NCBI RefSeq assembly: GCF_000192475.1
Contig: NZ_AEYW01000006.1
Coordinates: 186,001-250,000, forward strand
Direction: 5' to 3'
Source of the DNA: Ruegeria conchae
GTDB taxonomy: Bacteria > Pseudomonadota > Alphaproteobacteria > Rhodobacterales > Rhodobacteraceae
Length of the DNA stretch: 64,000 nt
Shown: piece by piece, positions 1-10,489 of the stretch
How the letters are laid out: every line of letters starts with the position of its first letter
Numbering within the stretch: position 1 is the stretch's first letter
Position numbers and translations under genes: made by a program
Notes under the pieces: generated by a model
Seen by the model: only the letters and a program-made list of their open reading frames with translations
Told to the model about the DNA's origin: nothing
The model's database searches: none

Positions 1-1424
1 CAGGTCGGATTGTATTTACCGCAGCCGAAGCGCAGGCCAGCGCTGCACGGGGTGAACCTTGTATTCTTGTGCGCCGTGAAACTTCGCCCGAGGATGTGCG
101 GGGAATGCATGCCTCGGTTGCGGTGTTGACCGAAAAGGGTGGGATTACCAGCCATGCGGCGGTGATCGGCCGAGGTTTGGGACTGCCTTGTATTGTCGGC
201 GCGTCCGAGATGCGGTTTCAAACCAAGAAAAAGCTGCTGAACGCTCCGGATGGGCGGGTGTTCAAAACAGGTGACATTCTGACCATCGACGGCACGTCCG
301 GGCAGGTTCTGGCAGGCCAGCCGGAAATGCTTGAGGCAGCGCTGGATGATTGCTTTCAAACCTTGATGGGGTGGGCCGACGCCGAGCGGGACATTGCGAT
401 CCGCGCGAATGCCGATACGCCTGCCGATGCACAGACTGCGCGGAATTTTCAAGCAGAAGGGATCGGGCTTTGCCGGACGGAGCACATGTTCTTTGATCCG
501 GGTCGTCTGACCGTGATGCGCGAGATGATTTTTGCGCAAACGCCCTCGGGGCGTGCTGCGGTGCTGGAACGCCTGCTGCCGATGCAGCGGCAGGATTTTG
601 TACAGCTGTTTCGTATCATGGAGGGGCAGCCGGTTTGCATCCGCCTGTTCGATCCGCCATTGCATGAATTCCTGCCCACAACCCGTAGTGGACAGAGAGA
701 ACTGGCCGAGGCGCTGGACCTGCCCGTTTCTGATGTCGAGCGTCGGGTCGAGGCGATGAGCGAATACAACCCCATGCTGGGGCTGCGTGGCGTACGTTTG
801 GGCGTGACTGTACCCGAAATCTACGACATGCAGGCGCGCGCGATCTTCGAAGCAACGTTGGAGGCCAGCAAGGAAGGCGCACCCGTGGTGCCCGAGGTGA
901 TGATCCCACTAGTTTCGGCCAAGCGCGAGGTTGAGCTGGTTAAAACCCGGATCGATACGGTCGCGGCCGAGGTTGCCACGGAGCAAGGGCAGGAATTCGA
1001 TTATCGGTTGGGCGTGATGGTGGAAACGCCCCGGGCCTGTCTGCGCGCGAATGAGATTGCCCCGCATTCCGCCTTTCTCAGCTTTGGAACCAACGATTTG
1101 ACTCAGATGACCTATGGATTGTCGCGCGACGATGCGGGGCGGTTCATGTCGGCTTATGTGAATTTGGGGGTCTTCAATGAAGATCCATTTCACGTTCTTG
1201 ATGGGGACGGGGTTGGCGAATTGCTGAAGCTTGGGGCCGAACGTGGTCGGGAGGCTCAGCCAGACGTTACGCTTTCAGTATGTGGTGAACATGGTGGTAA
1301 CCCCGAATCAATCGCCATCTGCCGAGCTCTGGGGTTTGACTACGTGTCCTGCTCTCCCTTCCGAGTTCCGGTCGCTAGGCTGTCTGCCGCTCAACTGGCG
1401 ATTTCGTCCAAACTTGGGGGTTGA
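1..1424 (+). CDS. ppdK: Pyruvate, phosphate dikinase, C-terminal part (5' end outside window)
   Basis: Interconverts pyruvate and PEP using ATP and phosphate, in the cytoplasm. The reading frame is open from base 3 and has no start in the window, so this is the 3' portion of a longer gene. It begins in the swivelling phosphohistidine domain, where the GGITSHAAVIGRG stretch holds the catalytic histidine. The PEP-binding TIM barrel follows, with GLCRTEHMFF, the SFGTNDLTQM strand and the SVCGEHGGNPES segment with the catalytic cysteine. PEP synthase and PTS enzyme I share the barrel, but the motif set and the C-terminal SCSPFRVPVARLSAAQ fit PPDK best. The protein ends normally at a TGA. No downstream gene is close enough to form an obvious operon. 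Confidence 0.93.
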   Translation, partial: GRIVFTAAEAQASAARGEPCILVRRETSPEDVRGMHASVAVLTEKGGITSHAAVIGRGLGLPCIVGASEMRFQTKKKLLNAPDGRVFKTGDILTIDGTSGQVLAGQPEMLEAALDDCFQTLMGWADAERDIAIRANADTPADAQTARNFQAEGIGLCRTEHMFFDPGRLTVMREMIFAQTPSGRAAVLERLLPMQRQDFVQLFRIMEGQPVCIRLFDPPLHEFLPTTRSGQRELAEALDLPVSDVERRVEAMSEYNPMLGLRGVRLGVTVPEIYDMQARAIFEATLEASKEGAPVVPEVMIPLVSAKREVELVKTRIDTVAAEVATEQGQEFDYRLGVMVETPRACLRANEIAPHSAFLSFGTNDLTQMTYGLSRDDAGRFMSAYVNLGVFNEDPFHVLDGDGVGELLKLGAERGREAQPDVTLSVCGEHGGNPESIAICRALGFDYVSCSPFRVPVARLSAAQLAISSKLGG

Positions 1425-1432
1425 CTAACTGT

Positions 1433-1452
1433 CCACTACCTAGAAATAGTGG
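1433..1452 (+). terminator. Weak hairpin after ppdK
   Basis: A perfect 6-bp stem (CCACTA/TAGTGG) with an 8-nt loop lies nine bases after the ppdK stop. No uninterrupted T-run follows, so it is only a possible terminator. Confidence 0.3.
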
Positions 1453-1610
1453 CGAAGTAATTGCCCCGCTGTCGATGAAAATCGGTGGCGTAGGCGATTT
1501 TTTACTTGCATTTATTTGAAAACTGGACGTCTGCCTCGAAGTGGGGTATGTGCCTCGTCGCGCCCGCCGGGGGAGGGTATGGCGCGTTTGTGCCTGTGCG
1601 AGGTTATCTG

Positions 1611-2249
1611 ATGAGACGCTACATAATGGCTGTCGCCGTGGGGGCCGCAGCCGTGCTGCCAAGTTTGTTGTTCGCCGAACGGCAGAACGACGAAAAACCT
1701 GTTGAACTGGTTGCCCGTAACGAGCTGCCAGCGCAGAACTTTCGCGACTATCTTACGCTGTTCAAGCCGCGTAAGGCACCGGAAAAGGTTGAAATCTCTT
1801 ACACCAAAGGTTGGTTGGATCAGCAGCCCAACGCAAACGGAGATGAACATTTCCGTTGTCTTGCAGAGGCGCTGTATTTCGAAGCCCGTGGTGAAAGCGT
1901 ACGCGGGCAATTTGCCGTAGCCGAAGTGATCATGAACCGCGTCGAAAGCGGACGCTTTCCGAATTCGCTTTGTGGTGTGATCAAGCAGGGAACCGGCAAG
2001 AAGTATCAGTGCCAGTTTACTTACACCTGCGATGGCCACAAAGAGGTCATCCACGAAAAGCGTGCTTACGAGCGTGTCGCCAAGGTTGCCCGTGCGGCGA
2101 TTGATGGCGTTGCTGAAGAGATGACAGCGGGTGCCACACACTATCACACGAAGGCAGTTCGCCCGTCCTGGTCACGGGTTTACAAGGAAACTGCGCGGAT
2201 TGGTGTGCATATTTTCTACAAGCACAACTATCGCACTGCCAGCAACTGA
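1611..2249 (+). CDS. Cell wall hydrolase, SleB/CwlJ family, exported
   Basis: Predicted peptidoglycan hydrolase of 212 residues acting outside the inner membrane. The chosen ATG gives MRRYIMAVAVGAAAVLPSLL, a short basic start and a hydrophobic stretch typical of a signal peptide. An AGG lies eight bases upstream; the longer frame from 1506 adds residues of no known type. The Hydrolase_2 (SleB) domain starts at CLAEALYFEARGES, where the glutamate in EARGE is the expected catalytic acid, and continues through VIMNRVESGRFPNSLCGV and the CQFTYTCDG segment. In Gram-negatives such proteins are usually vegetative wall-remodelling enzymes rather than spore-germination enzymes. It stands alone, with the multicopper oxidase 74 bases downstream. 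Confidence 0.85.
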   Translation: MRRYIMAVAVGAAAVLPSLLFAERQNDEKPVELVARNELPAQNFRDYLTLFKPRKAPEKVEISYTKGWLDQQPNANGDEHFRCLAEALYFEARGESVRGQFAVAEVIMNRVESGRFPNSLCGVIKQGTGKKYQCQFTYTCDGHKEVIHEKRAYERVAKVARAAIDGVAEEMTAGATHYHTKAVRPSWSRVYKETARIGVHIFYKHNYRTASN

Positions 2250-2322
2250 TTGACGCACCAGCGCTGGAAAGGTGCTGGCTACAGGCGTTTTACCGACTAT
2301 GTTGCGAGCCAGGAGGCTCGTA

Positions 2323-3696
2323 ATGACCATATCACGCCGACAGTTTCTGCAATCGACCTTGGCCTTGTCGATGATGCCACGCGTGGCGATGGCATCGGCC
2401 TCCGAGTTGGTGGCACAGACTTCCATGCAGCAGATCGCGCCCCAAGGGTATCCGGAAACACCGATCTGGAGTTACGGCGGTGGTGTTCCGGGTAGCGAAA
2501 TCCGTGTTCCACAGGGCGCCCGAGTGCGTCGCAAGCTTGTTAACATGCTGCCCCAACCAACGACTGTTCACTGGCATGGCGTCCGGATTGACAATGCGAT
2601 GGATGGAGTGCCCGGTCTGACGCAGGAGGTCGTGCAGCCGAAGGCTAGTTTTGACTATGATTTCGAGGTGCCGGATGCGGGGACCTATTGGTACCACGCG
2701 CATAATCAATCTATGGAACAGGTCGCGCGAGGGCTTTATGGCCCTTTGATCGTCGAAGAGGCCAGCGGACCCGATGTTGATCAGGACCTGAGCCTGATGC
2801 TGGACGATTGGCGCCTTGACCCCGAAAGCGCAGAGATTTCAGGCGAGTTCGACAATGGTCATGATCTGAGCCATGCGGGTCGGCTGGGCAACCTTATAAC
2901 GGTGAACGGAAAGTTTGACCCTTCTTATCCGGTACAGACGTCTGAACGATTACGCTTACGGCTGATCAATGCGGCGAATGCCCGGGTATTCGACGTCACG
3001 CTCGACGGGCTCGCCGGCTGGATCGTGGCGCTTGACGGTATGCCGCTTGAGGTTCCATTGCGGGTTGAAAACAGTTTCCCATTGGCACCCGCGCAGCGGG
3101 CTGACCTGATCGTTGATGTTTTGGCGAACTCGGGCCAGGCGGCGAGCATTGTCAGCGTGGAGCGGGACGGCGCATACGGATTGCTCAAGTTTGATGTGTC
3201 AGGAGTTTCATCACGTGTTGCGCGGACTGAAATTGATCCGCTACCGGTAAATCAGATGCCCGAAATTACACTGCAGAACACTCCGCTGCATCGTATGACG
3301 ATGCAAGGTGGGGCAATGCGCTGGTTGGAAAGCGCCAACTTGGGCGATGCGGAGCTTTCAGGTCGTGAGTTGGCACAGCTTGGGCGATTCTGGGCATTGA
3401 ACGGATATGCAGAGCGGCCGGATGATCCGTTTCTGGATGTGCGATTGGGATCGGTTCATCGGATTGAATTTGCAAATGAAACGGCATTTCCACATGCCAT
3501 GCATCTGCATGGCCACCATTTTCGCATAATCTTGCAGGATGGTACGCTGGGGCCGTGGCGTGACACTGTTCTGGTCGAGCGTGGGCAGGTGCGGCAGGTG
3601 GCGCTTGTCGCCGACAATCCAGGTAACTGGCTGTTGCATTGTCACATGCTAGGCCATGCGGCATCGGGAATGATGAGCTGGTTTCGGGTCATGTAA
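2323..3696 (+). CDS. Tat-exported multicopper oxidase
   Basis: A 457-residue cupredoxin-type oxidase, probably periplasmic. The start at 2323 has a perfect AGGAGG six bases upstream and gives a twin-arginine signal (SRRQFLQ, then a hydrophobic run ending in MASA). All four copper-binding motifs are visible: HWHG near residue 83, WYHAH near 124, HAMHLHGHHF near 393 and HCHMLGHAASGM near 438. The last supplies the type 1 cysteine and histidine and a methionine axial-ligand candidate. Length and Tat signal fit the SufI/CueO-like group. Substrate cannot be read from sequence; copper detoxification, metal oxidation and an FtsP-like structural role are all possible. No copper chaperone or efflux gene is adjacent. 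Confidence 0.88.
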   Translation: MTISRRQFLQSTLALSMMPRVAMASASELVAQTSMQQIAPQGYPETPIWSYGGGVPGSEIRVPQGARVRRKLVNMLPQPTTVHWHGVRIDNAMDGVPGLTQEVVQPKASFDYDFEVPDAGTYWYHAHNQSMEQVARGLYGPLIVEEASGPDVDQDLSLMLDDWRLDPESAEISGEFDNGHDLSHAGRLGNLITVNGKFDPSYPVQTSERLRLRLINAANARVFDVTLDGLAGWIVALDGMPLEVPLRVENSFPLAPAQRADLIVDVLANSGQAASIVSVERDGAYGLLKFDVSGVSSRVARTEIDPLPVNQMPEITLQNTPLHRMTMQGGAMRWLESANLGDAELSGRELAQLGRFWALNGYAERPDDPFLDVRLGSVHRIEFANETAFPHAMHLHGHHFRIILQDGTLGPWRDTVLVERGQVRQVALVADNPGNWLLHCHMLGHAASGMMSWFRVM

Positions 3697-3800
3697 CGCC
3701 GCAATCGATAGCTGGAAAGGCGCATGTTACGGTGCTATACGCCCGCGAAACGCCTAAAGTGGGCTGTGATCAGTCCACCGAGCCCGAAAAGGTCCGACGT

Positions 3801-4721
3801 ATGAGCTCTGAAATCCGCCTTGCCTTCGCGCATCCCTCTGAGCGGTCCGAGGCAACCGCACCTCGCGGTCCTTTGGATCGTATTTCTTTGCGGGATCACA
3901 TTGTCGAAGTTGAGATCGGTGCCTTTCAGGCTGAACGCGGCACAACCCAACGTATCTGTTTCAACATCGTCGTTGAAGTGCGTCCGTTGAGCGATCCTAT
4001 TGATGATGATGTGGATCGCATTCTGTCTTATGACAGAGTAACCGAAGCGATCGCGTTCGAATTGGCGGCTGAGCGGTTGAATCTTCTAGAAACACTGGCT
4101 GACCGCGTGGCTGAGCGAATTTTGCATGAGCCTCAGGCCGTAAGAGCCTTTGTTCGAATTGAAAAATTGGATCGCGGCCCCGGTGCGCTGGGGGTCGAGA
4201 TCGTCCGCGGAAAGGATGCGGTGCATCACGACGTGACCGAAGAAGAGCGGCCTCATCCGCGGCTTGTTTTCCTGTCAAATGCCGCGATTGAATCCGAAAA
4301 CCTGACTGGCTGGATCGATCAGCTCGAGAACCGTCAGCGCCCGCTGATCTTGTGTGTTGGTGCCTCTGATCTGGCGGTGCCGCAGACCGGCCATGCCATG
4401 ACGCAACGCAGGATTGATCTGCTGGCGATCGAGCAGAACGCCTGGGTGTTGGCCGCAAGGGATTTCCGTTGCGTAGTCGTCTCGACACGGACCGAGTTGG
4501 ATTGGGCGATGAAAAACGGTCAGATATGCGTTTGGGCACCGTCGAAAGTAGTGTTGGATGCGGTAGATGGCCCGTCTGCGGCACCGTCGGATGCAGTGGC
4601 GCTGGCTGCGTGGTTCGCGGCAACATTTGAAGCCAGCGAAATGCTGGTGATCGGCGGAGACCTGCCCGAGGCCCCTAAAACGCCGTTGCGTGCAGTTCCG
4701 GTCGAACAGGCGCAACTGTGA
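3801..4721 (+). CDS. folB: Dihydroneopterin aldolase with C-terminal amino-acid-kinase-like extension
   Basis: Folate biosynthesis: converts dihydroneopterin to 6-hydroxymethyl-dihydropterin and glycolaldehyde. The 306-residue product holds a FolB domain from about residue 25 to 135 (DRISLRDHIVEVEIGAF, ILSYDRVTEAI, LNLLETLADRVAERIL). Free-standing FolB is about 120 residues. The remaining 160 or so (from about LVFLSNAAIESENL to the end) form a second domain. Its ICVWAPSKVVLDAVD and later ALAAWFAATFEASEMLVIGG segments resemble the C-terminal half of amino-acid-kinase-fold proteins; that match is by eye only. The ATG at 3801 is the first start giving a sensible N-terminus, although the frame opens at 3639 inside the preceding gene. 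It overlaps folP by GTGA, so the two are translationally coupled. Confidence 0.82.
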   Translation: MSSEIRLAFAHPSERSEATAPRGPLDRISLRDHIVEVEIGAFQAERGTTQRICFNIVVEVRPLSDPIDDDVDRILSYDRVTEAIAFELAAERLNLLETLADRVAERILHEPQAVRAFVRIEKLDRGPGALGVEIVRGKDAVHHDVTEEERPHPRLVFLSNAAIESENLTGWIDQLENRQRPLILCVGASDLAVPQTGHAMTQRRIDLLAIEQNAWVLAARDFRCVVVSTRTELDWAMKNGQICVWAPSKVVLDAVDGPSAAPSDAVALAAWFAATFEASEMLVIGGDLPEAPKTPLRAVPVEQAQL

Positions 4722-5716
4722 CTGTCTATTATCGACCATTGGTTCAGCACGGCTCCTTGCGTCCTCAGGGTTCAGTACCTCTGGCCGGTCAGAATCTGTG
4801 GTTTACGCAGGCCGAAAAGATCGAGCGGAACAATGTCAGGAAGATCGTGAATGTCGTTGATATTCCTCCGGAATATCTGGATTCGTTGACGCGCGCGCGT
4901 ACAACAGTCGCCGGGCTTGATATGGCGCAGCCTCAGATCATGGGCATTCTGAACGCAACGCCCGATAGCTTCTCGGATGGAGGGGTGCATAACTCGGTTG
5001 ACACAGCGCGCACCGCTGCAGTCGAGATGGTGGCGCATGGTGCAAGCATTCTGGACATCGGCGGCGAGTCCACACGCCCCGGAGCTGATTTCGTGCCGGA
5101 GGACGAAGAAATTGCGCGTACGCGCCCCCTGATCGAGGCGATCCGCTCCGAAACCGATGCGTTGATCTCGATCGATACTCGTAAAGCCAGCGTTGCCAGA
5201 GCCGCGTATCAGGCAGGCGCAGGGCTGATCAATGACGTGTCGGGGTTCACTTTCGACCCGCAACTTGCGCCATTTTGCGCACAGATCGAGGCTCCGGTCT
5301 GCGTAATGCATATGCAGGGTGATCCGGCCACGATGCAGGATGACCCGCAATATGACGACGTTTTATTGGACGTTTACGATTTCCTAGATGGGCAAATCAC
5401 TGAATTGGTAGGGCAGGGCCTGAACCGCGATCTGATTATCGTCGATCCCGGCATCGGGTTTGGCAAAAACACAGATCACAACCTAACCCTTTTGCGTAAT
5501 CTCAGCCTGTTCCACGGGTTGGGCTGCCCAATCCTGTTAGGCGTTTCGCGCAAAGGGTTCATTGGCGAGATCGGCAAAGAGTCGCGCAAGGATGCCCGCG
5601 CGCCGGGATCAATCGCGGTTGCTCTGGCGGGAATATCACAGGGCGTGCAGATTGTGCGGGTACATGACGTGGCCGAGACGGCTCAGGCCTTGCGTCTATG
5701 GGCCGCCGTCCGGTAA
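4718..5716 (+). CDS. folP: Dihydropteroate synthase
   Basis: Condenses 6-hydroxymethyl-dihydropterin diphosphate with p-aminobenzoate, the sulfonamide target step of folate synthesis. The 332-residue protein starts with GTG overlapping the folB stop. Signature strands are clear: [16 protein letters not shown] near residue 78, [13 protein letters not shown] (pterin-binding loop), [22 protein letters not shown], the [10 protein letters not shown] segment and the [10 protein letters not shown] phosphate-binding loop. About 70 extra N-terminal residues precede the TIM barrel, longer than the E. coli enzyme. It sits between folB and glmM in a same-strand run (folB-folP-glmM), a common alphaproteobacterial order. 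Confidence 0.95.
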   Translation: MTVYYRPLVQHGSLRPQGSVPLAGQNLWFTQAEKIERNNVRKIVNVVDIPPEYLDSLTRARTTVAGLDMAQPQIMGILNATPDSFSDGGVHNSVDTARTAAVEMVAHGASILDIGGESTRPGADFVPEDEEIARTRPLIEAIRSETDALISIDTRKASVARAAYQAGAGLINDVSGFTFDPQLAPFCAQIEAPVCVMHMQGDPATMQDDPQYDDVLLDVYDFLDGQITELVGQGLNRDLIIVDPGIGFGKNTDHNLTLLRNLSLFHGLGCPILLGVSRKGFIGEIGKESRKDARAPGSIAVALAGISQGVQIVRVHDVAETAQALRLWAAVR

Positions 5717-5748
5717 TCCGGACACAAGGAATTTCAGGAGAACGACTT

Positions 5749-7092
5749 ATGCGCAAGCTGTTTGGAACCGACGGAGTGCGGGGCACCGCCAACACGCACC
5801 CGATGACGGCGGAAATGGCATTGCGTATCGGTGCTGCTGTGGGTCGGTATTTTCGCCGGGATGCGTCAGGCGTGCATCGGGTGGTCATTGGTAAGGACAC
5901 AAGGCTGTCTGGCTATATGCTGGAAAACGCGTTGACGGCGGGCCTGACCTCTACGGGCATGAATGTGCTGTTGCTGGGGCCGGTGCCGACGCCCGCAGTC
6001 GGGTTGATGACTCGTTCGATGCGTGCAGATTTGGGCGTGATGATCTCGGCCAGCCACAACCCGGCGATCGACAATGGTATCAAGTTTTTTGGGCCAGATG
6101 GCTTCAAATTGTCTGATCAGGCAGAGATTGATATCGAACGGCTGATCGAAGAAGGCGTAAGCCCCGCGCAGGCACAGAACATCGGCCGTGCGCGTCGGGT
6201 CGATGATGCGCGCTTTCGTTACGGAGAGCGGGTGAAATCCTCGTTGCCGCGCGATCTGCGGCTGGGCGGGCTGAAGGTCGTGATCGACTGCGCAAATGGG
6301 GCGGCGCATCGGACAGCGCCCGAGGTTCTGTGGGAGCTGGGTGCGGATGTGATCCCGGTTGGGACTGCACCTGACGGCAAGAATATCAACCTCGATTGCG
6401 GCTCGACACAGCCGCGCGTAGCGGCTGAGACGGTGGTGTCGCATGGAGCGGATGTGGGGATCTGTCTGGACGGTGACGCCGACCGGGTGGTTGTGATCGA
6501 CGAAACCGGGACCGTAGCTGATGGGGACCAGCTGATGGCTCTATTGGCGTCATCCTGGTCCCGCGCCGACCAGCTCAAAGGCGGTGCGCTGGTGGCAACG
6601 GTGATGTCAAACCTCGGGCTGGAACGGTATCTGGCGGGGCAAGGGCTGCGGTTGGAACGCACTGCCGTTGGTGACCGGTATGTAGTCGAACGGATGCGCG
6701 AAGGTGGCTTCAATCTGGGCGGCGAACAATCGGGCCATATTGTTATGAGCGATTATGCCACAACCGGCGACGGGCTTATGGCAGGGCTCCATTTTCTGGC
6801 CGAGATGGTACAGACCGGAAAGAAGGCCTCGGAACTGTCGCGCCAGTTTGAGACGGTGCCGCAACTGCTGAAAAATGTGCGTTTTGGTGCCGGTCAGGCG
6901 CCGCTTGAGGCCGCCAGCGTCCAAAGTGCTATTTCCGACGCCGAAGCACGCCTGAATGGTCAGGGACGCCTGTTGATCCGCAAATCAGGAACCGAACCTT
7001 TGATCCGGGTTATGGCTGAATGCGAAGATTCCGCCCTGCTGAACCAGGTTGTTGATGGGATCGTGGCCGAGGTCGAGGCCGCCACAGGCTAA
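5749..7092 (+). CDS. glmM: Phosphoglucosamine mutase
   Basis: Converts glucosamine-6-phosphate to glucosamine-1-phosphate on the route to UDP-GlcNAc for peptidoglycan and LPS. The ATG at 5749 follows a CAGGAG box and gives 447 residues, the usual length; the longer frame from 5698 overlaps folP needlessly. Diagnostic features are the N-terminal [15 protein letters not shown], the active-site serine in [13 protein letters not shown] (about residue 101), the metal-binding CLDGDADR near residue 241, the sugar-binding [10 protein letters not shown] loop and the C-terminal [14 protein letters not shown] phosphate loop. It lies 32 bases after folP, probably in the same transcript, and its stop codon overlaps the stop of the convergent transporter gene by four bases. 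Confidence 0.97.
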   Translation: MRKLFGTDGVRGTANTHPMTAEMALRIGAAVGRYFRRDASGVHRVVIGKDTRLSGYMLENALTAGLTSTGMNVLLLGPVPTPAVGLMTRSMRADLGVMISASHNPAIDNGIKFFGPDGFKLSDQAEIDIERLIEEGVSPAQAQNIGRARRVDDARFRYGERVKSSLPRDLRLGGLKVVIDCANGAAHRTAPEVLWELGADVIPVGTAPDGKNINLDCGSTQPRVAAETVVSHGADVGICLDGDADRVVVIDETGTVADGDQLMALLASSWSRADQLKGGALVATVMSNLGLERYLAGQGLRLERTAVGDRYVVERMREGGFNLGGEQSGHIVMSDYATTGDGLMAGLHFLAEMVQTGKKASELSRQFETVPQLLKNVRFGAGQAPLEAASVQSAISDAEARLNGQGRLLIRKSGTEPLIRVMAECEDSALLNQVVDGIVAEVEAATG

Positions 7093-7991
7093 CGCCCGAT
7101 CAGCATTTTACGCAGGCTGAACCATTGGCTGATCGCCAAACCGGTCAGAATCATGAGTAGAGCGATGTAGAAGCGCAGAGGCAAAGCCTCGGACAGAATC
7201 CACGCTCCGAATACCATTGACCAGATGGGCACCTGATAATTCACCAAGGTCATAAAAACCGATCCGGCGCTACGGATGATCGAAACGCGAAGCAGTGTGG
7301 CGAAGGCTGTTGGTATCAGCCCCAGAATTATGATGGCAAGTCCTGAGCGTGTGCCTTGCCATGTGGGTGTTCCTTCAGTCATCAGCATGATCGGCAATAA
7401 GATCACTGCGCCAACGACCAGTGTCAGTGCAGACAACGTTATCGGGTCAATTGGCGGACAACGGCGTGTAATAACGGATGAACTGGCATAGCAGAATGCC
7501 GCGCCGATACAGGCAAGCTGGGCCAGTGGCTCGGCCCCTTGGCCCAGCTGTGCCAGGCCGGGGCCGATCAGAACAAGCGCACCGGAAAATCCCAGCGATA
7601 CCCCAACCAAGCGGCGCACGTACATAGGCTCATCCGAAAAGAAATGTGCCAATGGCAGCACCATGAGCGGAACCGCGGCCATCGACAGGCCCGCAAATGC
7701 CGATGGCACATATTGCTGGCCCCAACTCAGCAACACAAAGGGCAGGGCAGTAGAAAGCACTCCGATAACAGTGACGAACCACCAAAGTTGAGCACTCATC
7801 GCGGGCATTTTGCGCCGTGTGATCCGCATCAACATCAGCAGTGTGACCGCGCCCAGAGTTGTGCGCGCGGTGGCCACAGTAATGGGGCCATAGCCTTCAA
7901 GAGCTATGGCCACGACCATGAAAGTGGCCCCCCAGATGAGACCGAGCGCTGCGATGCCGCTCCAGTCGCGGTGGTCGGGTTGTTGAACCAT
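7089..7991 (-). CDS. EamA/DMT-family transporter
   Basis: Inner-membrane permease of 300 residues in the drug/metabolite transporter superfamily. It shows the duplicated EamA fold of about ten hydrophobic helices. The first repeat opens with [20 protein letters not shown] and the second near [18 protein letters not shown]. Substrates in this family range from amino acids to metabolites and none can be assigned here. The 3' end overlaps the glmM stop by four bases in convergent orientation. The start faces the ArsR-type gene across 78 bases, so that regulator could control it; this is an inference from layout only. Confidence 0.85.
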   Translation of the reverse strand: MVQQPDHRDWSGIAALGLIWGATFMVVAIALEGYGPITVATARTTLGAVTLLMLMRITRRKMPAMSAQLWWFVTVIGVLSTALPFVLLSWGQQYVPSAFAGLSMAAVPLMVLPLAHFFSDEPMYVRRLVGVSLGFSGALVLIGPGLAQLGQGAEPLAQLACIGAAFCYASSSVITRRCPPIDPITLSALTLVVGAVILLPIMLMTEGTPTWQGTRSGLAIIILGLIPTAFATLLRVSIIRSAGSVFMTLVNYQVPIWSMVFGAWILSEALPLRFYIALLMILTGLAISQWFSLRKMLIGR

Positions 7992-8035
7992 TCCATCCCC
8001 TTATCCTGCGATCAGGTCGGTGTCACGATGCGATC

Positions 8036-8064
8036 TTGACTTTTTGTAAGTATTTACTTACCGT
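8036..8064 (+). promoter_or_regulatory. Candidate promoter with overlapping palindromic operator for the ArsR gene
   Basis: TTGACT at 8036-8041 is a good -35 box; the -10 candidate at 8059-8064 (TACCGT, 17-bp spacing) is weak. The inverted repeat GTAAGTA-TT-TACTTAC (8046-8061) fills the spacer, the usual place for an ArsR-family repressor to block RNA polymerase. A second small palindrome, AGTCATGACT (8066-8075), covers the start codon. Confidence 0.45.
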
Positions 8065-8069
8065 TAGTC

Positions 8070-8381
8070 ATGACTTACCATGATACGTTCTATGCGTTAG
8101 GTGATCCGACCCGCCGGCAGGTGTTCGAAGCGGTAGCTGACAAGCCCCGTGCAGTAGGTGAACTGGCAGGTGAATTGCCCGTTAGTCGCCCTGCGGTATC
8201 CCAGCATCTGAAAGTGCTTTCCGACGCCGGTTTGGTCGAATGCCGCGCTGAAGGCACCCGACGGATTTATGCGGCGCGGCCCGGCGGGCTGAATGAAATG
8301 CGGGCGTGGTTAGAGCGCTACTGGTCTGATGTTCTGGAAAGCTTTGCAATTGAGGTAAATGAAGGGGGGCAGGACATATGA
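8070..8381 (+). CDS. ArsR-family winged-helix regulator
   Basis: Small 103-residue HTH regulator. It begins directly in the ArsR fold (YALGDPTRRQVFEAVADKPRAVGELAG), with recognition helix PVSRPAVSQHLKVLSDAGLV and wing EGTRRIYAARPGG. The metal-binding cysteine pair of arsenic or cadmium sensors is absent, so it belongs to the non-metal group usually paired with an SRPBCC protein. It overlaps the next gene by ATGA, indicating translational coupling. The palindrome in its promoter suggests autorepression. The signal it senses is unknown. Confidence 0.88.
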   Translation: MTYHDTFYALGDPTRRQVFEAVADKPRAVGELAGELPVSRPAVSQHLKVLSDAGLVECRAEGTRRIYAARPGGLNEMRAWLERYWSDVLESFAIEVNEGGQDI

Positions 8382-8833
8382 CGGATCCAATCATCAAAAC
8401 TGTAGTTGTAAATGCAGCGCCACAACAGGCTTTCGACATATTCGTCAAGCGCACGGCATCATGGTGGCCACTGAACCGGCACGCGGTATCTGCCGGAGCT
8501 GGCAAGGCGGCTTTGGGTGTCGTGATTGAAACTGAAGTTGGCGGCGCGGTCTATGAAGTGATGCATGATGGCGCACGGGCCAAATGGGGGGAGGTTCTGG
8601 ATTATGAGGTCGGTCGCCACTTTGCTATGAGCTGGCATCCGGGCACTGATCCAGACAAACAGACCCGCGTCGAGGTGAAGTTCGAGGATCATGGGCAGGG
8701 ACAAACCAAAGTTACGTTGACCCATTCTGGTTGGGAGGTCTGGGCCGCTGAGGCACAAACCAAGCGAGATGGCTATAACAGTGGCTGGGATTATGTACTT
8801 GCGACCTGTTTTGCCGATGCGGTGGGCAAATGA
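8378..8833 (+). CDS. SRPBCC (AHSA1-type) domain protein
   Basis: A 151-residue protein with the START/Bet v1-like fold: an N-terminal strand VVVNAAPQQAFDIFVKRTASWWP, a central VYEVMHDGARAKWGEVLDYEVG region and a C-terminal helix around GWDYVLATCFADAV. Such proteins bind hydrophobic ligands or resemble the Hsp90 activator Aha1. When cotranscribed with an ArsR regulator they are generally of unknown function. The gene overlaps that regulator by four bases, so the two act as a unit. It is followed by a strong hairpin shared with convergent ilvC. Confidence 0.82.
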   Translation: MTDPIIKTVVVNAAPQQAFDIFVKRTASWWPLNRHAVSAGAGKAALGVVIETEVGGAVYEVMHDGARAKWGEVLDYEVGRHFAMSWHPGTDPDKQTRVEVKFEDHGQGQTKVTLTHSGWEVWAAEAQTKRDGYNSGWDYVLATCFADAVGK

Positions 8834-8860
8834 AAAGGGCGGCCACATGGGCCGCCCTTT
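8834..8860. terminator. Bidirectional terminator between SRPBCC gene and ilvC
   Basis: Perfect 11-bp stem AAAGGGCGGCC/GGCCGCCCTTT with a 5-nt loop, directly after the stop at 8833. It reads as a GC stem with an A-side and T-side on both strands, so it can serve both converging transcripts. Confidence 0.8.
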
Positions 8861-8878
8861 CACTAACAGACGTCAGGC

Positions 8879-10026
<1,148 letters not shown>

Positions 10027-10033
10027 GAATTTC

Positions 10034-10489
10034 ATGTTAGATGATCTGGATCGCCGAATATTACGCCATCTGCAGGCCGAGCCGAGTTTGTCCGGTGCGG
10101 AACTGGCCGAACGTTGCCGCAGCACGCAGGGAGTTTGCGGGCGGCGAATCGAAAAGATGCAGGCGGCGGGTATCATCGAAGGGCAGGAGGCAGTAATTGA
10201 TTGGACCGCTCTGGGATATGCGGTAGAAGTGTCGCTGCGCGTGACCTTGGACAAGACGCAGGCACGGGCCTTTGATGAATTTACCGAAGCTGCCCGTGAA
10301 GTGGGCGAGGTGATCGAACTTCAGACCTTTCTGGGGCGCGTCGATGTGCGCCTTTCAGTGCTGGCACAGGACATGAGCCATTACCAACAGGTCTATCGGG
10401 ATCGCATCCTGACACTGCCGCATATCGCAGATATTGAGGCCTTGATGCACATTGCTCGAGTCAAACAGGATGAGGCATTGCCGATATGA
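10034..10489 (+). CDS. Lrp/AsnC-family regulator (first of a tandem pair)
   Basis: A 151-residue regulator with an N-terminal HTH (LDDLDRRILRHLQAEPSLSGAELAERC, recognition helix around TQGVCGRRIEKMQAAGII). The C-terminal RAM/AsnC ligand domain (AVEVSLRVTLDKTQA to ILTLPHIADIEALMHI) follows. The ATG at 10034 places the start at the family-typical MLDDLDRR; the frame opens 14 codons earlier within the operator cluster and that start is rejected. Its stop overlaps the start of the second regulator (ATGA). The divergent ilvC is the likely target, with a branched-chain amino acid as candidate effector; this is inferred from context. Confidence 0.9.
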   Translation: MLDDLDRRILRHLQAEPSLSGAELAERCRSTQGVCGRRIEKMQAAGIIEGQEAVIDWTALGYAVEVSLRVTLDKTQARAFDEFTEAAREVGEVIELQTFLGRVDVRLSVLAQDMSHYQQVYRDRILTLPHIADIEALMHIARVKQDEALPI

